Part shown: piece by piece, positions 24,401-36,507 of the stretch
Numbering within the stretch: position 1 is the first letter of the stretch
Layout: each line of letters opens with the position of its first letter
NCBI GenBank assembly: GCA_964057225.1
Contig: OZ059899.1
Coordinates: 3,720,001 to 3,784,000 of the forward strand
Reading direction: 5' to 3'
DNA: 64,000 nucleotides
Source: Auanema rhodensis
Lineage: Eukaryota; Nematoda; Chromadorea; Rhabditida; Rhabditidae
Made by a program: the position numbers and the translations under genes
Notes under the pieces: model-generated
Database searches by the model: none
Told to the model about the DNA's origin: nothing
What the model saw: the letters and a program-made list of their open reading frames with translations, nothing else

Positions 24401-25271
24401 GGAAGCAATGTTGAGTGTACATGGAAACTCAACATACACTAATGCATCATTTTTCAAACGATCATAACTAATTTTTGTATTAAGCGTTTCTCAATGTAGT
24501 ATAGTGCATTAGATGCGGATTTTTAAGCTGCGTCGATCTGTGTTATCAGATTTGCGCTAGCTTAAAAATGCACCGAGATATCAACTGATATAAGTTCACA
24601 CTTATATCCTCGATTTTCACCCTGAAGAAATAATTTTTTCGTTGAATAACATTGTCCATCGTCTTTGCCTTGAAAAAAGGAATCTAAAAACATCTACTTT
24701 TTGCTAAATTATTTTGAAATTTTTCGAAAAAATTTTTGTCAAAATGTTTTTGGAAGCAATGTTGAGTGTACATGGAAACTCAACATACACTAATGCATCA
24801 TTTTTCAAACGAGCATAACTAATTTTTGTATTAAGCGTTTCTCAATGTAGTATAGTGCATTCGATGCGGATTTTTAAGCTGCGTCGATCTGTGTTATCAG
24901 ATTTGCGCTAGCTTAAAAATGCACCGAGATATCAACTGATATAAGTTCACACTTATATCCTCGATTTTCACCCTGAAGAAATAATTTTTTCGTTGAATAA
25001 CATTGTCCATCGTCTTTGCCTTGAAAAATGGAATCTTAACACATCTACTTTTTGCTAAATTATTTTGAAATTTTTCGAAAAAATTTTTGTCAAAATGTTT
25101 TTGGAAGCAATGTTGAGTGTACATGGAAACTCAACATACACTAATGCATCATTTTTCAAACGATCATAACTAATTTTTGTATTAAGCGTTTCTCAATGTA
25201 GTATAGTGCATTCGATGCGGATTTTTAAGCTGCGTCGATCTGTGTTATCAGAGTTGCGCTAGCTTAAAAAT
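21411..25271. repeat. HOR block C: tetramer (1,404 bp), M62-M72
   Basis: M62-M65 and M66-M69 share the order TTTCTGCT/AAGG, ATTAGATG, plain, then ACACGTATATCC with CGAAACAATT. M70-M72 continue with ATTAGATG, ACGAGCATAAC and CTTAACACA monomers. M72 ends with a private CAGAGTTGCG. The stretch M66-M72 is present again at 28.8-31.2 kb. Confidence 0.88.
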
Positions 25272-27732
25272 GCACCGAGATATCAACTGATATATGTTAA
25301 CACATATATACCCGATTTTCACCCTGAAGAATTAATTTTTTCGTTGAATAACCTTGTCCATCGTCTTTGCCTTGAAAAATGGAATCTAAAAACATCTACT
25401 TTTTGCTAAATTATTTTGAAATTTTTCGAAAAAATTTTTGTCAAAATGTTTTTGGAAGCAATGTTGAGTGTACATGGAAACTCAACATACACTAATGCAT
25501 CATTTTTCAAACGATCATAACTGATTTTTGTATTAAGCGTTTCTCAATGTAGTATAATGCATTCGATGCGGATTTTTAAGCTGCGTCGATCTGTGTTATC
25601 AGATTTGCGCTAGCTTAAAAATGCACCGAGATATCAACTGATATATGTTCACACATATATACCCGATTTTCACCCTGAAGAATTAATTTTTTCGTTGAAT
25701 AACCTTGTCCATCGTCTTTGCCTTGAAAAATGGAATCTAAAAACATCTACTTTTTGCTAAATTATTTTGAAATTTTTCGAAAAAATTTTTGTCAAAATGT
25801 TTTAGGAAGCAATGTTGAGTGTACATGGAAACTCAACATACACTAATGCATCATTTTTCAAACGATCATAACTAATTTTTGTATTAAGCGTTTCTCAATG
25901 TAGTATAGTGCATTCGATGCGGATTTTCAAGCTGCGTCGATCTGTGTTATCAGATTTGCGCTAGCTTAAAAATGCACCGAGATATCAACTGATATAAGTT
26001 CACACATATATACCCGATTTTCACCCTGAAGAATTAATTTTTTCGTTGAATAACATTGTCCATCGTCTTTGCCTTGAAAAAAGGAATCTAAAAACATCTA
26101 CTTTTTGCTAAATTATTTTGAAATTTTTCGAAAAAATTTTTGTCAAAATGTTTTTGGAAGCAATGTTGAGTGTACATGGAAACTCAACATACACTAATGC
26201 ATCATTTTTCAAACGATCATAACTAATTTTTGTATTAAGCGTTTCTCAATGTAGTATAGTGCATTCGATGCGGATTTTCAAGCTGCGTCGATCTGTGTTA
26301 TCAGATTTGCGCTAGCTTAAAAATGCACCGAGATATCAACTGATATAAGTTCACACATATACATATACCCGATTTTCACCCTGAAGAATTAATTTTTTCG
26401 TTGAATAACATTGTCCATCGTCTTTGCCTTGAAAAATGGAATCTAAAAACATCTACTTTTTGCTAAATTATTTTGAAATTTTTCGAAAAAATTTTTGTCA
26501 AAATGTTTTAGGAAGCAATGTTGAGTGTACATGGAAACTCAACATACACTAATGCATCATTTTTCAAACGATCATAACTAATTTTTGTATTAAGCGTTTC
26601 TCAATGTAGTATAGTGCATTCGATGCGGATTTTTAAGCTGCGTCGATCTGTGTTATCAGATTTGCGCTAGCTTAAAAATGCACCGAGATATCAACTGATA
26701 TATGTTCACACATATATACCCGATTTTCACCCTGAAGAATTAATTTTTTCGTTGAATAACCTTGTCCATCGTCTTTGCCTTGAAAAATGGAATCTAAAAA
26801 CATCTACTTTTTGCTAAATTTTTTTGAAATTTTTCGAAAAAATTTTTGTCAAAATGTTTTTGGAAGCAATGTTGAGTGTACATGGAAACTCAACATACAC
26901 TAATGCATCATTTTTCAAACGATCATAACTAATTTTTGTATTAGGCGTTTCTCAATGTAGTATAGTGCATTCGATGCGGATTTTTAAGCTGCGTCGATCT
27001 GTGTTATCAGATTTGCGCTAGCTTAAAAATGCACCGAGATATCAACTGATATATGTTCACACATATATACCCGATTTTCACCCTGAAGAATTAATTTTTT
27101 CGTTGAATAACCTTGTCCATCGTCTTTGCCTTGAAAAATGGAATCTAAAAACATCTACTTTTTGCTAAATTATTTTGAAATTTTTCGAAAAAATTTTTGT
27201 CAAAATGTTTTTGGAAGCAATGTTGAGTGTACATGGAAACTCAACATACACTAATGCATCATTTTTCAAACGATCATAACTAATTTTTGTATTAAGCGTT
27301 TCTCAATGTAGTATAGTGCATTCGATGCGGATTTTTAAGCTGCGTCGATCTGTGTTATCAGATTTGCGCTAGCTTAAAAATGCACCGAGATATCAACTGA
27401 TATATGTTCACACATATATACCCGATTTTCACCCTGAAGAATTAATTTTTTCGTTGAATAACCTTGTCCATCGTCTTTGCCTTGAAAAATGGAATCTAAA
27501 AACATCTACTTTTTGCTAAATTTTTTTGAAATTTTTCGAAAAAATTTTTGTCAAAATGTTTTTGGAAGCAATGTTGAGTGTACATGGAAACTCAACATAC
27601 ACTAATGCATCATTTTTCAAACGATCATAACTAATTTTTGTATTAAGCGTTTCTCAATGTAGTATAATGCATTCGATGCGGATTTTTAAGCTGCGTCGAT
27701 CTGTGTTATCAGATTTGCGCTAGCTTAAAAAT
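25272..27732. repeat. Divergent seven-monomer island (M73-M79)
   Basis: These monomers share changes absent from both sides: ACATATATACCCG in place of ACTTATATCCTCG, usually with TATATGTTCAC on the other arm of the hairpin, plus AACCTTGTCC in five of seven. All combine GAATTA and CTAAAAA. Other local variants are TTTTAGGAAGC (M74, M76), GGATTTTCAAGC (M74, M75), TTTTTTTGAAA (M77, M79) and TTAGGCG (M77). Internal variation is higher than elsewhere, which suggests an older or separately evolving subarray. Confidence 0.85.
26325..26679. repeat. 355-bp monomer (M76) with a four-base insertion
   Basis: The right arm of hairpin 1 reads CACATATACATATACCC where neighbours have CACATATATACCC. The extra four bases lie in an AT/AC-rich run, so replication slippage is the likely cause. 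It shifts the register by +4. Confidence 0.85.
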
Positions 27733-28434
27733 GCACCGAGATATCAACTGATATAAGTTCACACTTATATCCTCGATTTTCACCCTGAAGAAATAATTTT
27801 TTCGTTGAATAACATTGTCCATCGTCTTTGCTTTGAAAAATGGAATCTAAAAACATCTACTTTCTGCTAAATTATTTTGAAATTTTTCGAAAAAATTTTT
27901 GTCAAAATATTTTTGGAAGCAATGTTGAGTGTACATGGAAACTCAACATACACTAATGCATCATTTTTCAAACGATCATAACTAATTTTTGTATTAAGCG
28001 TTTCTCAATGTAGTATAGTGCATTCGATGCGGATTTTTAAGCTGCGTCGATCTGTGTTATCAGATTTGCGCTAGCTTAAAAATGCACCGAGATATCAACT
28101 GATATAAGTTCACACTTATATCCTCGATTTTCACCCTGAAGAATTTATTTTTTTGTTGAATAACATTGTCCATCGTCTTTGCCTTGAAAAATGGAATCTT
28201 AAAACATCTACTTTTTGCTAAATTATTTTGAAATTTTTCGAAAAAATTTTTGTCAAAATGTTTTTGGAAGCAATGTTGAGTGTACATGGAAACTCAACAT
28301 ACACTAATGCATCATTTTTCAAACGATCATAACTAATTTTTGTATCAAGTGTTTCTCAATGTAGTATTGTGCATTCGATGCGGATTTTTAAGCTGCGTCG
28401 ATCTGTGTTATCAGATTTGCGCTAGCTTAAAAAT
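27733..28434. repeat. Junction monomers M80-M81
   Basis: M80 returns to the standard hairpin arms but has GCTTTGAAAAATGG, TTTCTGCT and AAAATATTTTTGG. M81 has GAATTTATTTTTTTG, ATCAAGTG and TATTGTGC. Several changes are private, as expected at the edge of the divergent island. Confidence 0.7.
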
Positions 28435-31400
28435 GCACCGAGATATCAACTGATATAAGTTCACACTTATATCCTCGATTTTCACCCTGAAGAAATAATT
28501 TTTTCGTTGAATAACATTGTCCATCGTCTTTGCCTTGAAAAAAGGAATCTAAAAACATCTACTTTTTGCTAAATTATTTTGAAATTTTTCGAAAAAATTT
28601 TTGTCAAAATGTTTTTGGAAGCAATGTTGAGTGTACATGGAAACTCAACATACACTAATGCATCATTTTTCAAACGATCATAACTAATTTTTGTATTAAG
28701 CGTTTCTCAATGTAGTATAGTGCATTCGATGCGGATTTTTAAGCTGCGTCGATCTGTGTTATCAGATTTGCGCTAGCTTAAAAATGCACCGAGATATCAA
28801 CTGATATAAGTTCACACTTATATCCTCGATTTTCACCCTGAAGAAATAATTTTTTCGTTGAATAACATTGTCCATCGTCTTTGCCTTGAAAAAAGGAATC
28901 TAAAAACATCTACTTTCTGCTAAATTATTTTGAAATTTTTCGAAAAAATTTTTGTCAAAATGTTTTTGGAAGCAATGTTGAGTGTACATGGAAACTCAAC
29001 ATACACTAATGCATCATTTTTCAAACGATCATAACTAATTTTTGTATTAAGCGTTTCTCAATGTAGTATAGTGCATTCGATGCGGATTTTTAAGCTGCGT
29101 CGATCTGTGTTATCAGATTTGCGCTAGCTTAAAAATGCACCGAGATATCAACTGATATAAGTTCACACTTATATCCTCGATTTTCACCCTGAAGAAATAA
29201 TTTTTTCGTTGAATAACATTGTCCATCGTCTTTGCCTTGAAAAATGGAATCTTAAAACATCTACTTTTTGCTAAATTATTTTGAAATTTTTCGAAAAAAT
29301 TTTTGTCAAAATGTTTTTGGAAGCAATGTTGAGTGTACATGGAAACTCAACATACACTAATGCATCATTTTTCAAACGATCATAACTAATTTTTGTATTA
29401 AGCGTTTCTCAATGTAGTATAGTGCATTAGATGCGGATTTTTAAGCTGCGTCGATCTGTGTTATCAGATTTGCGCTAGCTTAAAAATGCACCGAGATATC
29501 AACTGATATAAGTTCACACTTATATCCTCGATTTTCACCCTGAAGAAATAATTTTTTCGTTGAATAACATTGTCCATCGTCTTTGCCTTGAAAAATGGAA
29601 TCTTAAAACATCTACTTTTTGCTAAATTATTTTGAAATTTTTCGAAAAAATTTTTGTCAAAATGTTTTTGGAAGCAATGTTGAGTGTACATGGAAACTCA
29701 ACATACACTAATGCATCATTTTTCAAACGATCATAACTAATTTTTGTATTAAGCGTTTCTCAATGTAGTATAGTGCATTCGATGCGGATTTTTAAGCTGC
29801 GTCGATCTGTGTTATCAGATTTGCGCTAGCTTAAAAATGCACCGAGATATCAACTGATATAAGTTCACACGTATATCCTCGATTTTCACCCTGAAGAAAT
29901 AATTTTTTCGTTGAATAACATTGTCCATCGTCTTTGCCTTGAAAAAAGGAATCTAAAAACATCTACTTTTTGCTAAATTATTTTGAAATTTTTCGAAACA
30001 ATTTTTGTCAAAATGTTTTTGGAAGCAATGTTGAGTGTACATGGAAACTCAACATACACTAATGCATCATTTTTCAAACGATCATAACTAATTTTTGTAT
30101 TAAGCGTTTCTCAATGTAGTATAGTGCATTCGATGCGGATTTTTAAGCTGCGTCGATCTGTGTTATCAGATTTGCGCTAGCTTAAAAATGCACCGAGATA
30201 TCAACTGATATAAGTTCACACTTATATCCTCGATTTTCACCCTGAAGAAATAATTTTTTCGTTGAATAACATTGTCCATCGTCTTTGCCTTGAAAAATGG
30301 AATCTTAAAACATCTACTTTTTGCTAAATTATTTTGAAATTTTTCGAAAAAATTTTTGTCAAAATGTTTTTGGAAGCAATGTTGAGTGTACATGGAAACT
30401 CAACATACACTAATGCATCATTTTTCAAACGATCATAACTAATTTTTGTATTAAGCGTTTCTCAATGTAGTATAGTGCATTAGATGCGGATTTTTAAGCT
30501 GCGTCGATCTGTGTTATCAGATTTGCGCTAGCTTAAAAATGCACCGAGATATCAACTGATATAAGTTCACACTTATATCCTCGATTTTCACCCTGAAGAA
30601 ATAATTTTTTCGTTGAATAACATTGTCCATCGTCTTTGCCTTGAAAAAAGGAATCTAAAAACATCTACTTTTTGCTAAATTATTTTGAAATTTTTCGAAA
30701 AAATTTTTGTCAAAATGTTTTTGGAAGCAATGTTGAGTGTACATGGAAACTCAACATACACTAATGCATCATTTTTCAAACGAGCATAACTAATTTTTGT
30801 ATTAAGCGTTTCTCAATGTAGTATAGTGCATTCGATGCGGATTTTTAAGCTGCGTCGATCTGTGTTATCAGATTTGCGCTAGCTTAAAAATGCACCGAGA
30901 TATCAACTGATATAAGTTCACACTTATATCCTCGATTTTCACCCTGAAGAAATAATTTTTTCGTTGAATAACATTGTCCATCGTCTTTGCCTTGAAAAAT
31001 GGAATCTTAACACATCTACTTTTTGCTAAATTATTTTGAAATTTTTCGAAAAAATTTTTGTCAAAATGTTTTTGGAAGCAATGTTGAGTGTACATGGAAA
31101 CTCAACATACACTAATGCATCATTTTTCAAACGATCATAACTAATTTTTGTATTAAGCGTTTCTCAATGTAGTATAGTGCATTAGATGCGGATTTTTAAG
31201 CTGCGTCGATCTGTGTTATCAGATTTGCGCTAGCTTAAAAATGCACCGAGATATCAACTGATATAAGTTCACACTTATATCCTCGATTTTCACCCTGAAG
31301 AAATAATTTTTTCGTTGAATAACATTGTCCATCGTCTTTGCCTTGAAAAAAGGAATCTAAAAACATCTACTTTTTGCTAAATTATTTTGAAATTTTTCGA

Positions 31401-31944
31401 AAAAATTTTTGTCAAAATGTTTTTGGAAGCAATGTTGAGTGTACATGGAAACTCAACATACACTAATGCATCATTTTTCAAACGAGCATAACTAATTTTT
31501 GTATTAAGCGTTTCTCAATGTAGTATAGTGCATTCGATGCGGATTTTTAAGCTGCGTCGATCTGTGTTATCAGATTTGCGCTAGCTTAAAAATGCACCGA
31601 GATATCAACTGATATAAGTTCACACTTATATCCTCGATTTTCACCCTGAAGAAATAATTTTTTCGTTGAATAACATTGTCCATCGTCTTTGCCTTGAAAA
31701 ATGGAATCTTAACACATCTACTTTTTGCTAAATTATTTTGAAATTTTTCGAAAAAATTTTTGTCAAAATGTTTTTGGAAGCAATGTTGAGTGTACATGGA
31801 AACTCAACATACACTAATGCATCATTTTTCAAACGATCATAACTAATTTTTGTATTAAGCGTTTCTCAATGTAGTATAGTGCATTCGATGCGGATTTTTA
31901 AGCTGCGTCGATCTGTGTTATCAGATTTGCGCTAGCTTGAAAAT
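28435..31944. repeat. Second copy of the tetramer block plus a dimer (M82-M91)
   Basis: M83-M89 repeats the monomer order of M66-M72, including TTTCTGCT, ATTAGATG, ACACGTAT with CGAAACAATT, ACGAGCATAAC and CTTAACACA. The two copies are 5,971 bp apart (17 monomers plus the 4-bp insertion in M76). The ACGAGCATAAC/CTTAACACA pair is then duplicated once more (M88-M89, M90-M91; 702 bp). Confidence 0.88.
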
Positions 31945-33348
31945 GCACCGAGATATCAACTGATATAAGTTCACACTTATATCCTCGATTTTCACCCTGA
32001 AGAATTAATTTTTTCGTTGAATAACATTGTCCATTGTCTTTGCCTTGAAAAATGGAATCTTAAAACATCTACTTTTTGCTAAATTATTTTGAAATTTTTC
32101 GAAAAAATTTTTGTCAAAATGTTTTTGGAAGCAATGTTGAGTGTACATGGAAACTCAACATACACTAATGCATCATTTTTCAAACGATCATAACTAATTT
32201 TTGTATCAAGCGTTTTTCAATGTAGTATAGTGCATTCGATGCGGATTTTTAAGCTGCGTCGATCTGTGTTATCAGATTTGCGCTAGCTTAAAAATGCACC
32301 GAGATATCAACTGATATAAGTTCACACTTATATCCTCGATTTTCACCCTGAAGAAATAATTTTTTCGTTGAATAACATTGTCCATCGTCTTTGCCTTGAA
32401 AAATGGAATCTTAAAACATCTACTTTTTGCTAAATTATTTTGAAATTTTTCGAAAAAATTTTTGTCAAAATGTTTTTGGAAGCAATGTTGAGTGTACATG
32501 GAAACTCAACATACACTAATGCATCATTTTTCAAACGATCATAACTAATTTTTGTATTAAGCGTTTCTCAATGTAGTATAGTGCATTCGATGCGGATTTT
32601 TAAGCTGCGTCGATCTGTGTTATCAGATTTGCGCTAGCTTGAAAATGCACCGAGATATCAACTGATATAAGTTCACACTTATATCCTCGATTTTCACCCT
32701 GAAGAATTAATTTTTTCGTTGAATAACATTGTCCATTGTCTTTGCCTTGAAAAATGAAATCTTAAAACATCTACTTTTTGCTAAATTATTTTGAAATTTT
32801 TCGAAAAAATTTTTGTCAAAATGTTTTTGGAAGCAATGTTGAGTGTACATGGAAACTCAACATACACTAATGCATCATTTTTCAAACGATCATAACTAAT
32901 TTTTGTATCAAGCGTTTTTCAATGTAGTATAGTGCATTCGATGCGGATTTTTAAGCTGCGTCGATCTGTGTTATCAGATTTGCGCTAGCTTAAAAATGCA
33001 CCGAGATATCAACTGATATAAGTTCACACTTATATCCTCGATTTTCACCCTGAAGAAATAATTTTTTCGTTGAATAACATTGTCCATCGTCTTTGCCTTG
33101 AAAAATGGAATCTTAAAACATCTACTTTTTGCTAAATTATTTTGAAATTTTTCGAAAAAATTTTTGTCAAAATGTTTTTGGAAGCAATGTTGAGTGTACA
33201 TGGAAACTCAACATACACTAATGCATCATTTTTCAAACGATCATAACTAATTTTTGTATTAAGCGTTTCTCAATGTAGTATAGTGCATTCGATGCGGATT
33301 TTTAAGCTGCGTCGATCTGTGTTATCAGATTTGCGCTAGCTTAAAAAT
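31945..33348. repeat. Dimer HOR, two copies of 702 bp (M92-M93, M94-M95)
   Basis: A GAATTA monomer with CCATTGTC and ATCAAGCGTTTTTC alternates with a plain TGG monomer. M94 adds the AATGAAATC change, which later marks a widespread right-half subfamily. M96 repeats the plain/TTTTTC type and leads out of the block. Confidence 0.8.
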
Positions 33349-33699
33349 GCACCGAGATATCAACTGATATAAGTTCACACTTATATCCTCGATTTTCACC
33401 CTGAAGAAATAATTTTTTCGTTGAATAACATTGTCCATCGTCTTTGCCTTGAAAAATGGAATCTTAAAACATCTACTTTTTGCTAAATTATTTTGAAATT
33501 TTTCGAAAAAATTTTTGTCAAAATGTTTTTGGAAGCAATGTTGAGTGTACATGGAAACTCAACATACACTAATGCATCATTTTTCAAACGATCATAACTA
33601 ATTTTTGTATCAAGCGTTTTTCAATGTAGTATAGTGCATTCGATGCGGATTTTTAAGCTGCGTCGATCTGTGTTATCAGATTTGCGCTAGCTTAAAAAT

Positions 33700-34050
33700 G
33701 CACCGAGATATCAACTGATATAAGTTCACACTTATATCTTCGATTTTCACCCTGAAGAAATAATTTTTTCGTTGAATAACATTGTCCATCGTCTTTGCCT
33801 TGAAAAAAGGAATCTAAAAACATCTACTTTTTGCTAAATTATTCCGAAAATTTTCGAAAAAATTTTTGTCAAAATGTTTTTGGAAGCAATGTTGAGTGTA
33901 CATGGAAACTCAACATACACTAATGCATCATTTTTCAAACGATCATAACTAATTTTTGTATTAAGCGTTTCTCAATGTAGTATAATGCATTCGATGCGGA
34001 TTTTTAAGCTGCGTCGATCTGTGTTATCAGATTTGCGCTAGCTTAAAAAT
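33700..34050. repeat. First ATTCCG-subfamily monomer (M97)
   Basis: It carries ATTCCGAAAATTTTCG in place of ATTTTGAAATTTTTCG and ATATCTTCG in place of ATATCCTCG. No monomer to its left has ATTCCG, while thirteen monomers from here to 61.4 kb do (M97, 105, 109, 112, 115, 121, 125, 134, 135, 152, 158, 165, 175). Confidence 0.85.
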
Positions 34051-35454
34051 GCACCGAGATATCAACTGATATAAGTTCACACTTATATCCTCGATTTTCA
34101 CCCTGAAGAATTAATTTTTTCGTTGAATAACATTGTCCATCGTCTTTGCCTTGAAAAATGGAATCTTAAAACATCTACTTTTTGCTAAATTATTTTGAAA
34201 TTTTTCGAAAAAATTTTTGTCAAAATGTTTTTGGAAGCAATGTTGAGTGTACATGGAAACTCAACATACACTAATGCATCATTTTTCAAACGATCATAAC
34301 TAATTTTTGTACTAAGCGTTTCTCAATGTAGTATAATGCATTCGATGCGGATTTTTAAGCTGCGTCGATCTGTGTTATCAGATTTGCGCTAGCTTAAAAA
34401 TGCACCGAGATATCAACTGATATAAGTTCACACTTATATCCTCGATTTTCACCCTGAAGAATTAATTTTTTCGTTGAATAACATTGTCCATCGTCTTTGC
34501 CTTGAAAAAAGGAATCTAAAAACATCTACTTTTTGCTTAATTATTTTGAAATTTTTCGAAAAAATTTTTGTCAAAATGTTTTTGGAAGCAATGTTGAGTG
34601 TACATGGAAACTCAACATACACTAATGCATCATTTTTCAAACGATCATAACTAATTTTTGTATTAAGCGTTTCTCAATGTAGTATAGTGCATTCGATGCG
34701 GATTTTTAAGCTGCGTCGATCTGTGTTATCAGATTTGCGCTAGCTTAAAAATGCACCGAGATATCAACTGATATAAGTTCACACTTATATCCTCGATTTT
34801 CACCCTGAAGAATTAATTTTTTCGTTGAATAACATTGTCCATCGTCTTTGCCTTGAAAAATGGAATCTTAAAACATCTACTTTTTGCTAAATTATTTTGA
34901 AATTTTTCGAAAAAATTTTTGTCAAAATGTTTTTGGAAGCAATGTTGAGTGTACATGGAAACTCAACATACACTAATGCATCATTTTTCAAACGATCATA
35001 ACTAATTTTTGTATTAAGCGTTTCTCAATGTAGTATAATGCATTCGATGCGGATTTTTAAGCTGCGTCGATCTGTGTTATCAGATTTGCGCTAGCTTAAA
35101 AATGCACCGAGATATCAACTGATATAAGTTCACACTTATATCCTCGATTTTCACCCTGAAGAATTAATTTTTTCGTTGAATAACATTGTCCATCGTCTTT
35201 GCCTTGAAAAAAGGAATCTAAAAACATCTACTTTTTGCTTAATTATTTTGAAATTTTTCGAAAAAATTTTTGTCAAAATGTTTTTGGAAGCAATGTTGAG
35301 TGTACATGGAAACTCAACATACACTAATGCATCATTTTTCAAACGATCATAACTAATTTTTGTATTAAGCGTTTCTCAATGTAGTATAGTGCATTCGATG
35401 CGGATTTTTAAGCTGCGTCGATCTGTGTTATCAGATTTGCGCTAGCTTAAAAAT
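34051..35454. repeat. Dimer HOR, two copies of 702 bp (M98-M99, M100-M101)
   Basis: A GAATTA/TGG/TATAATGC monomer alternates with a GAATTA/AAGG monomer that has TTGCTTAATT. The second type opens a 63-codon minus-strand frame. I regard it as chance because its stop pattern depends on single subfamily substitutions. M98 has a private GTACTAAGCG. Confidence 0.85.
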
Positions 35455-35805
35455 GCACCGAGATATCAACTGATATAAGTTCACACTTATATCCTCGATT
35501 TTCACCCTGAAGAATTAATTTTTTCGTTGAATAACATTGTCCATCGTCTTTGCCTTGAAAAATGGAATCTTAAAACATCTACTTTTTGCTAAATTATTTT
35601 GAAATTTTTCGAAAAAATTTTTGTCAAAATGTTTTTGGAAGCAATGTTGAGTGTACATGGAAACTCAACATACACTAATGCATCATTTTTCAAACGATCA
35701 TAACTAATTTTTGTATTAAGCGTTTCTCAATGTAGTATAGTGCATTCGATGCGGATTTTTAAGCTGCGTCGATCTGTGTTATCAGATTTGCGCTAGCTCA
35801 AAAAT

Positions 35806-36507
35806 GCACCGAGATATCAACTGATATAAGTTTACACTTATATCCTCGATTTTCACCCTGAAGAATTAATTTTTTAGTTAAATAACATTGTCCATCGTCT
35901 TTGCCTTGAAAAATGAAATCTGAAAACATCTACTTTTTGCTAAATTTTTTTGAAATTTTTCGAAAAAATTTTTGTCAAAATGTTTTTGGAAACAATGTTG
36001 AGTGTACATGGAAACTCAACATACACTAATGCATCATTTTTCAAACGATCATAACTAATTTTTGTATTAAGCGTTTCTCAATGTAGTATAGTGCATTCGA
36101 TGCGGATTTTTAAGCTGCGTCGATCTGTGTTATCAGATTTGCGCTAGCTCAAAAATGCACCGAGATATCAACTGATATAAGTTTACACTTATATCCTCGA
36201 TTTTCACCCTGAAGAATTAATTTTTTCGTTAAATAACATTGTCCATCGTCTTTGCCTTGAAAAATGAAATCTAAAAACATCTACTTTTTGCTAAATTATT
36301 TTGAAATTTTTCGAAAAAATTGTTGTCAAAATGTTTTTGGAAGCAATGTTGAGTGTACATGGAAACTCAACATACACTAATGCATCATTTTTCAAACGAT
36401 CAAAACTAATTTTTGTATTAAGCGTTTCTCAATGTAGTATAGTGCATTCGATGCGGATTTTTAAGCTGCGTCGATCTGTGTTATCAGATTTGCGCTAGCT
36501 CAAAAAT
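35806..36507. repeat. GTTTACAC subfamily pair (M103-M104)
   Basis: Both have AGTTTACAC in the hairpin-1 loop, GTTAAATAAC, AATGAAATC and the CTCAAAAATG end. M103 adds TTTTTAGTTAAAT, TTTTTTTGAAA and GGAAACAATG. M104 adds AATTGTTGTC and GATCAAAAC. The same pair returns at 49.5 and 52.3 kb, and the M104 type alone at 54.8, 57.2 and 63.5 kb. The M104 type opens a plus-strand frame of 65 codons from a TTG, with nothing else to suggest coding. Confidence 0.85.

Noticed and set aside
34449-34640. A 63-codon minus-strand open frame in the TTGCTTAATT monomers (also 35151, 45683, 48140, 50948)
   Set aside because: A single-base change (GCTAAATT to GCTTAATT) removes one stop and exposes the frame. It is confined to one subfamily and shows no coding features.
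36301-36498. A 65-codon plus-strand open frame starting at TTG in the AATTGTTGTC/GATCAAAAC monomers (also 49992, 52800, 54906, 57363, 63681)
   Set aside because: GATCATAACTAA becoming GATCAAAACTAA removes a TAA in this subfamily only. It starts with TTG in what looks like eukaryotic satellite DNA, so it is not a credible gene.
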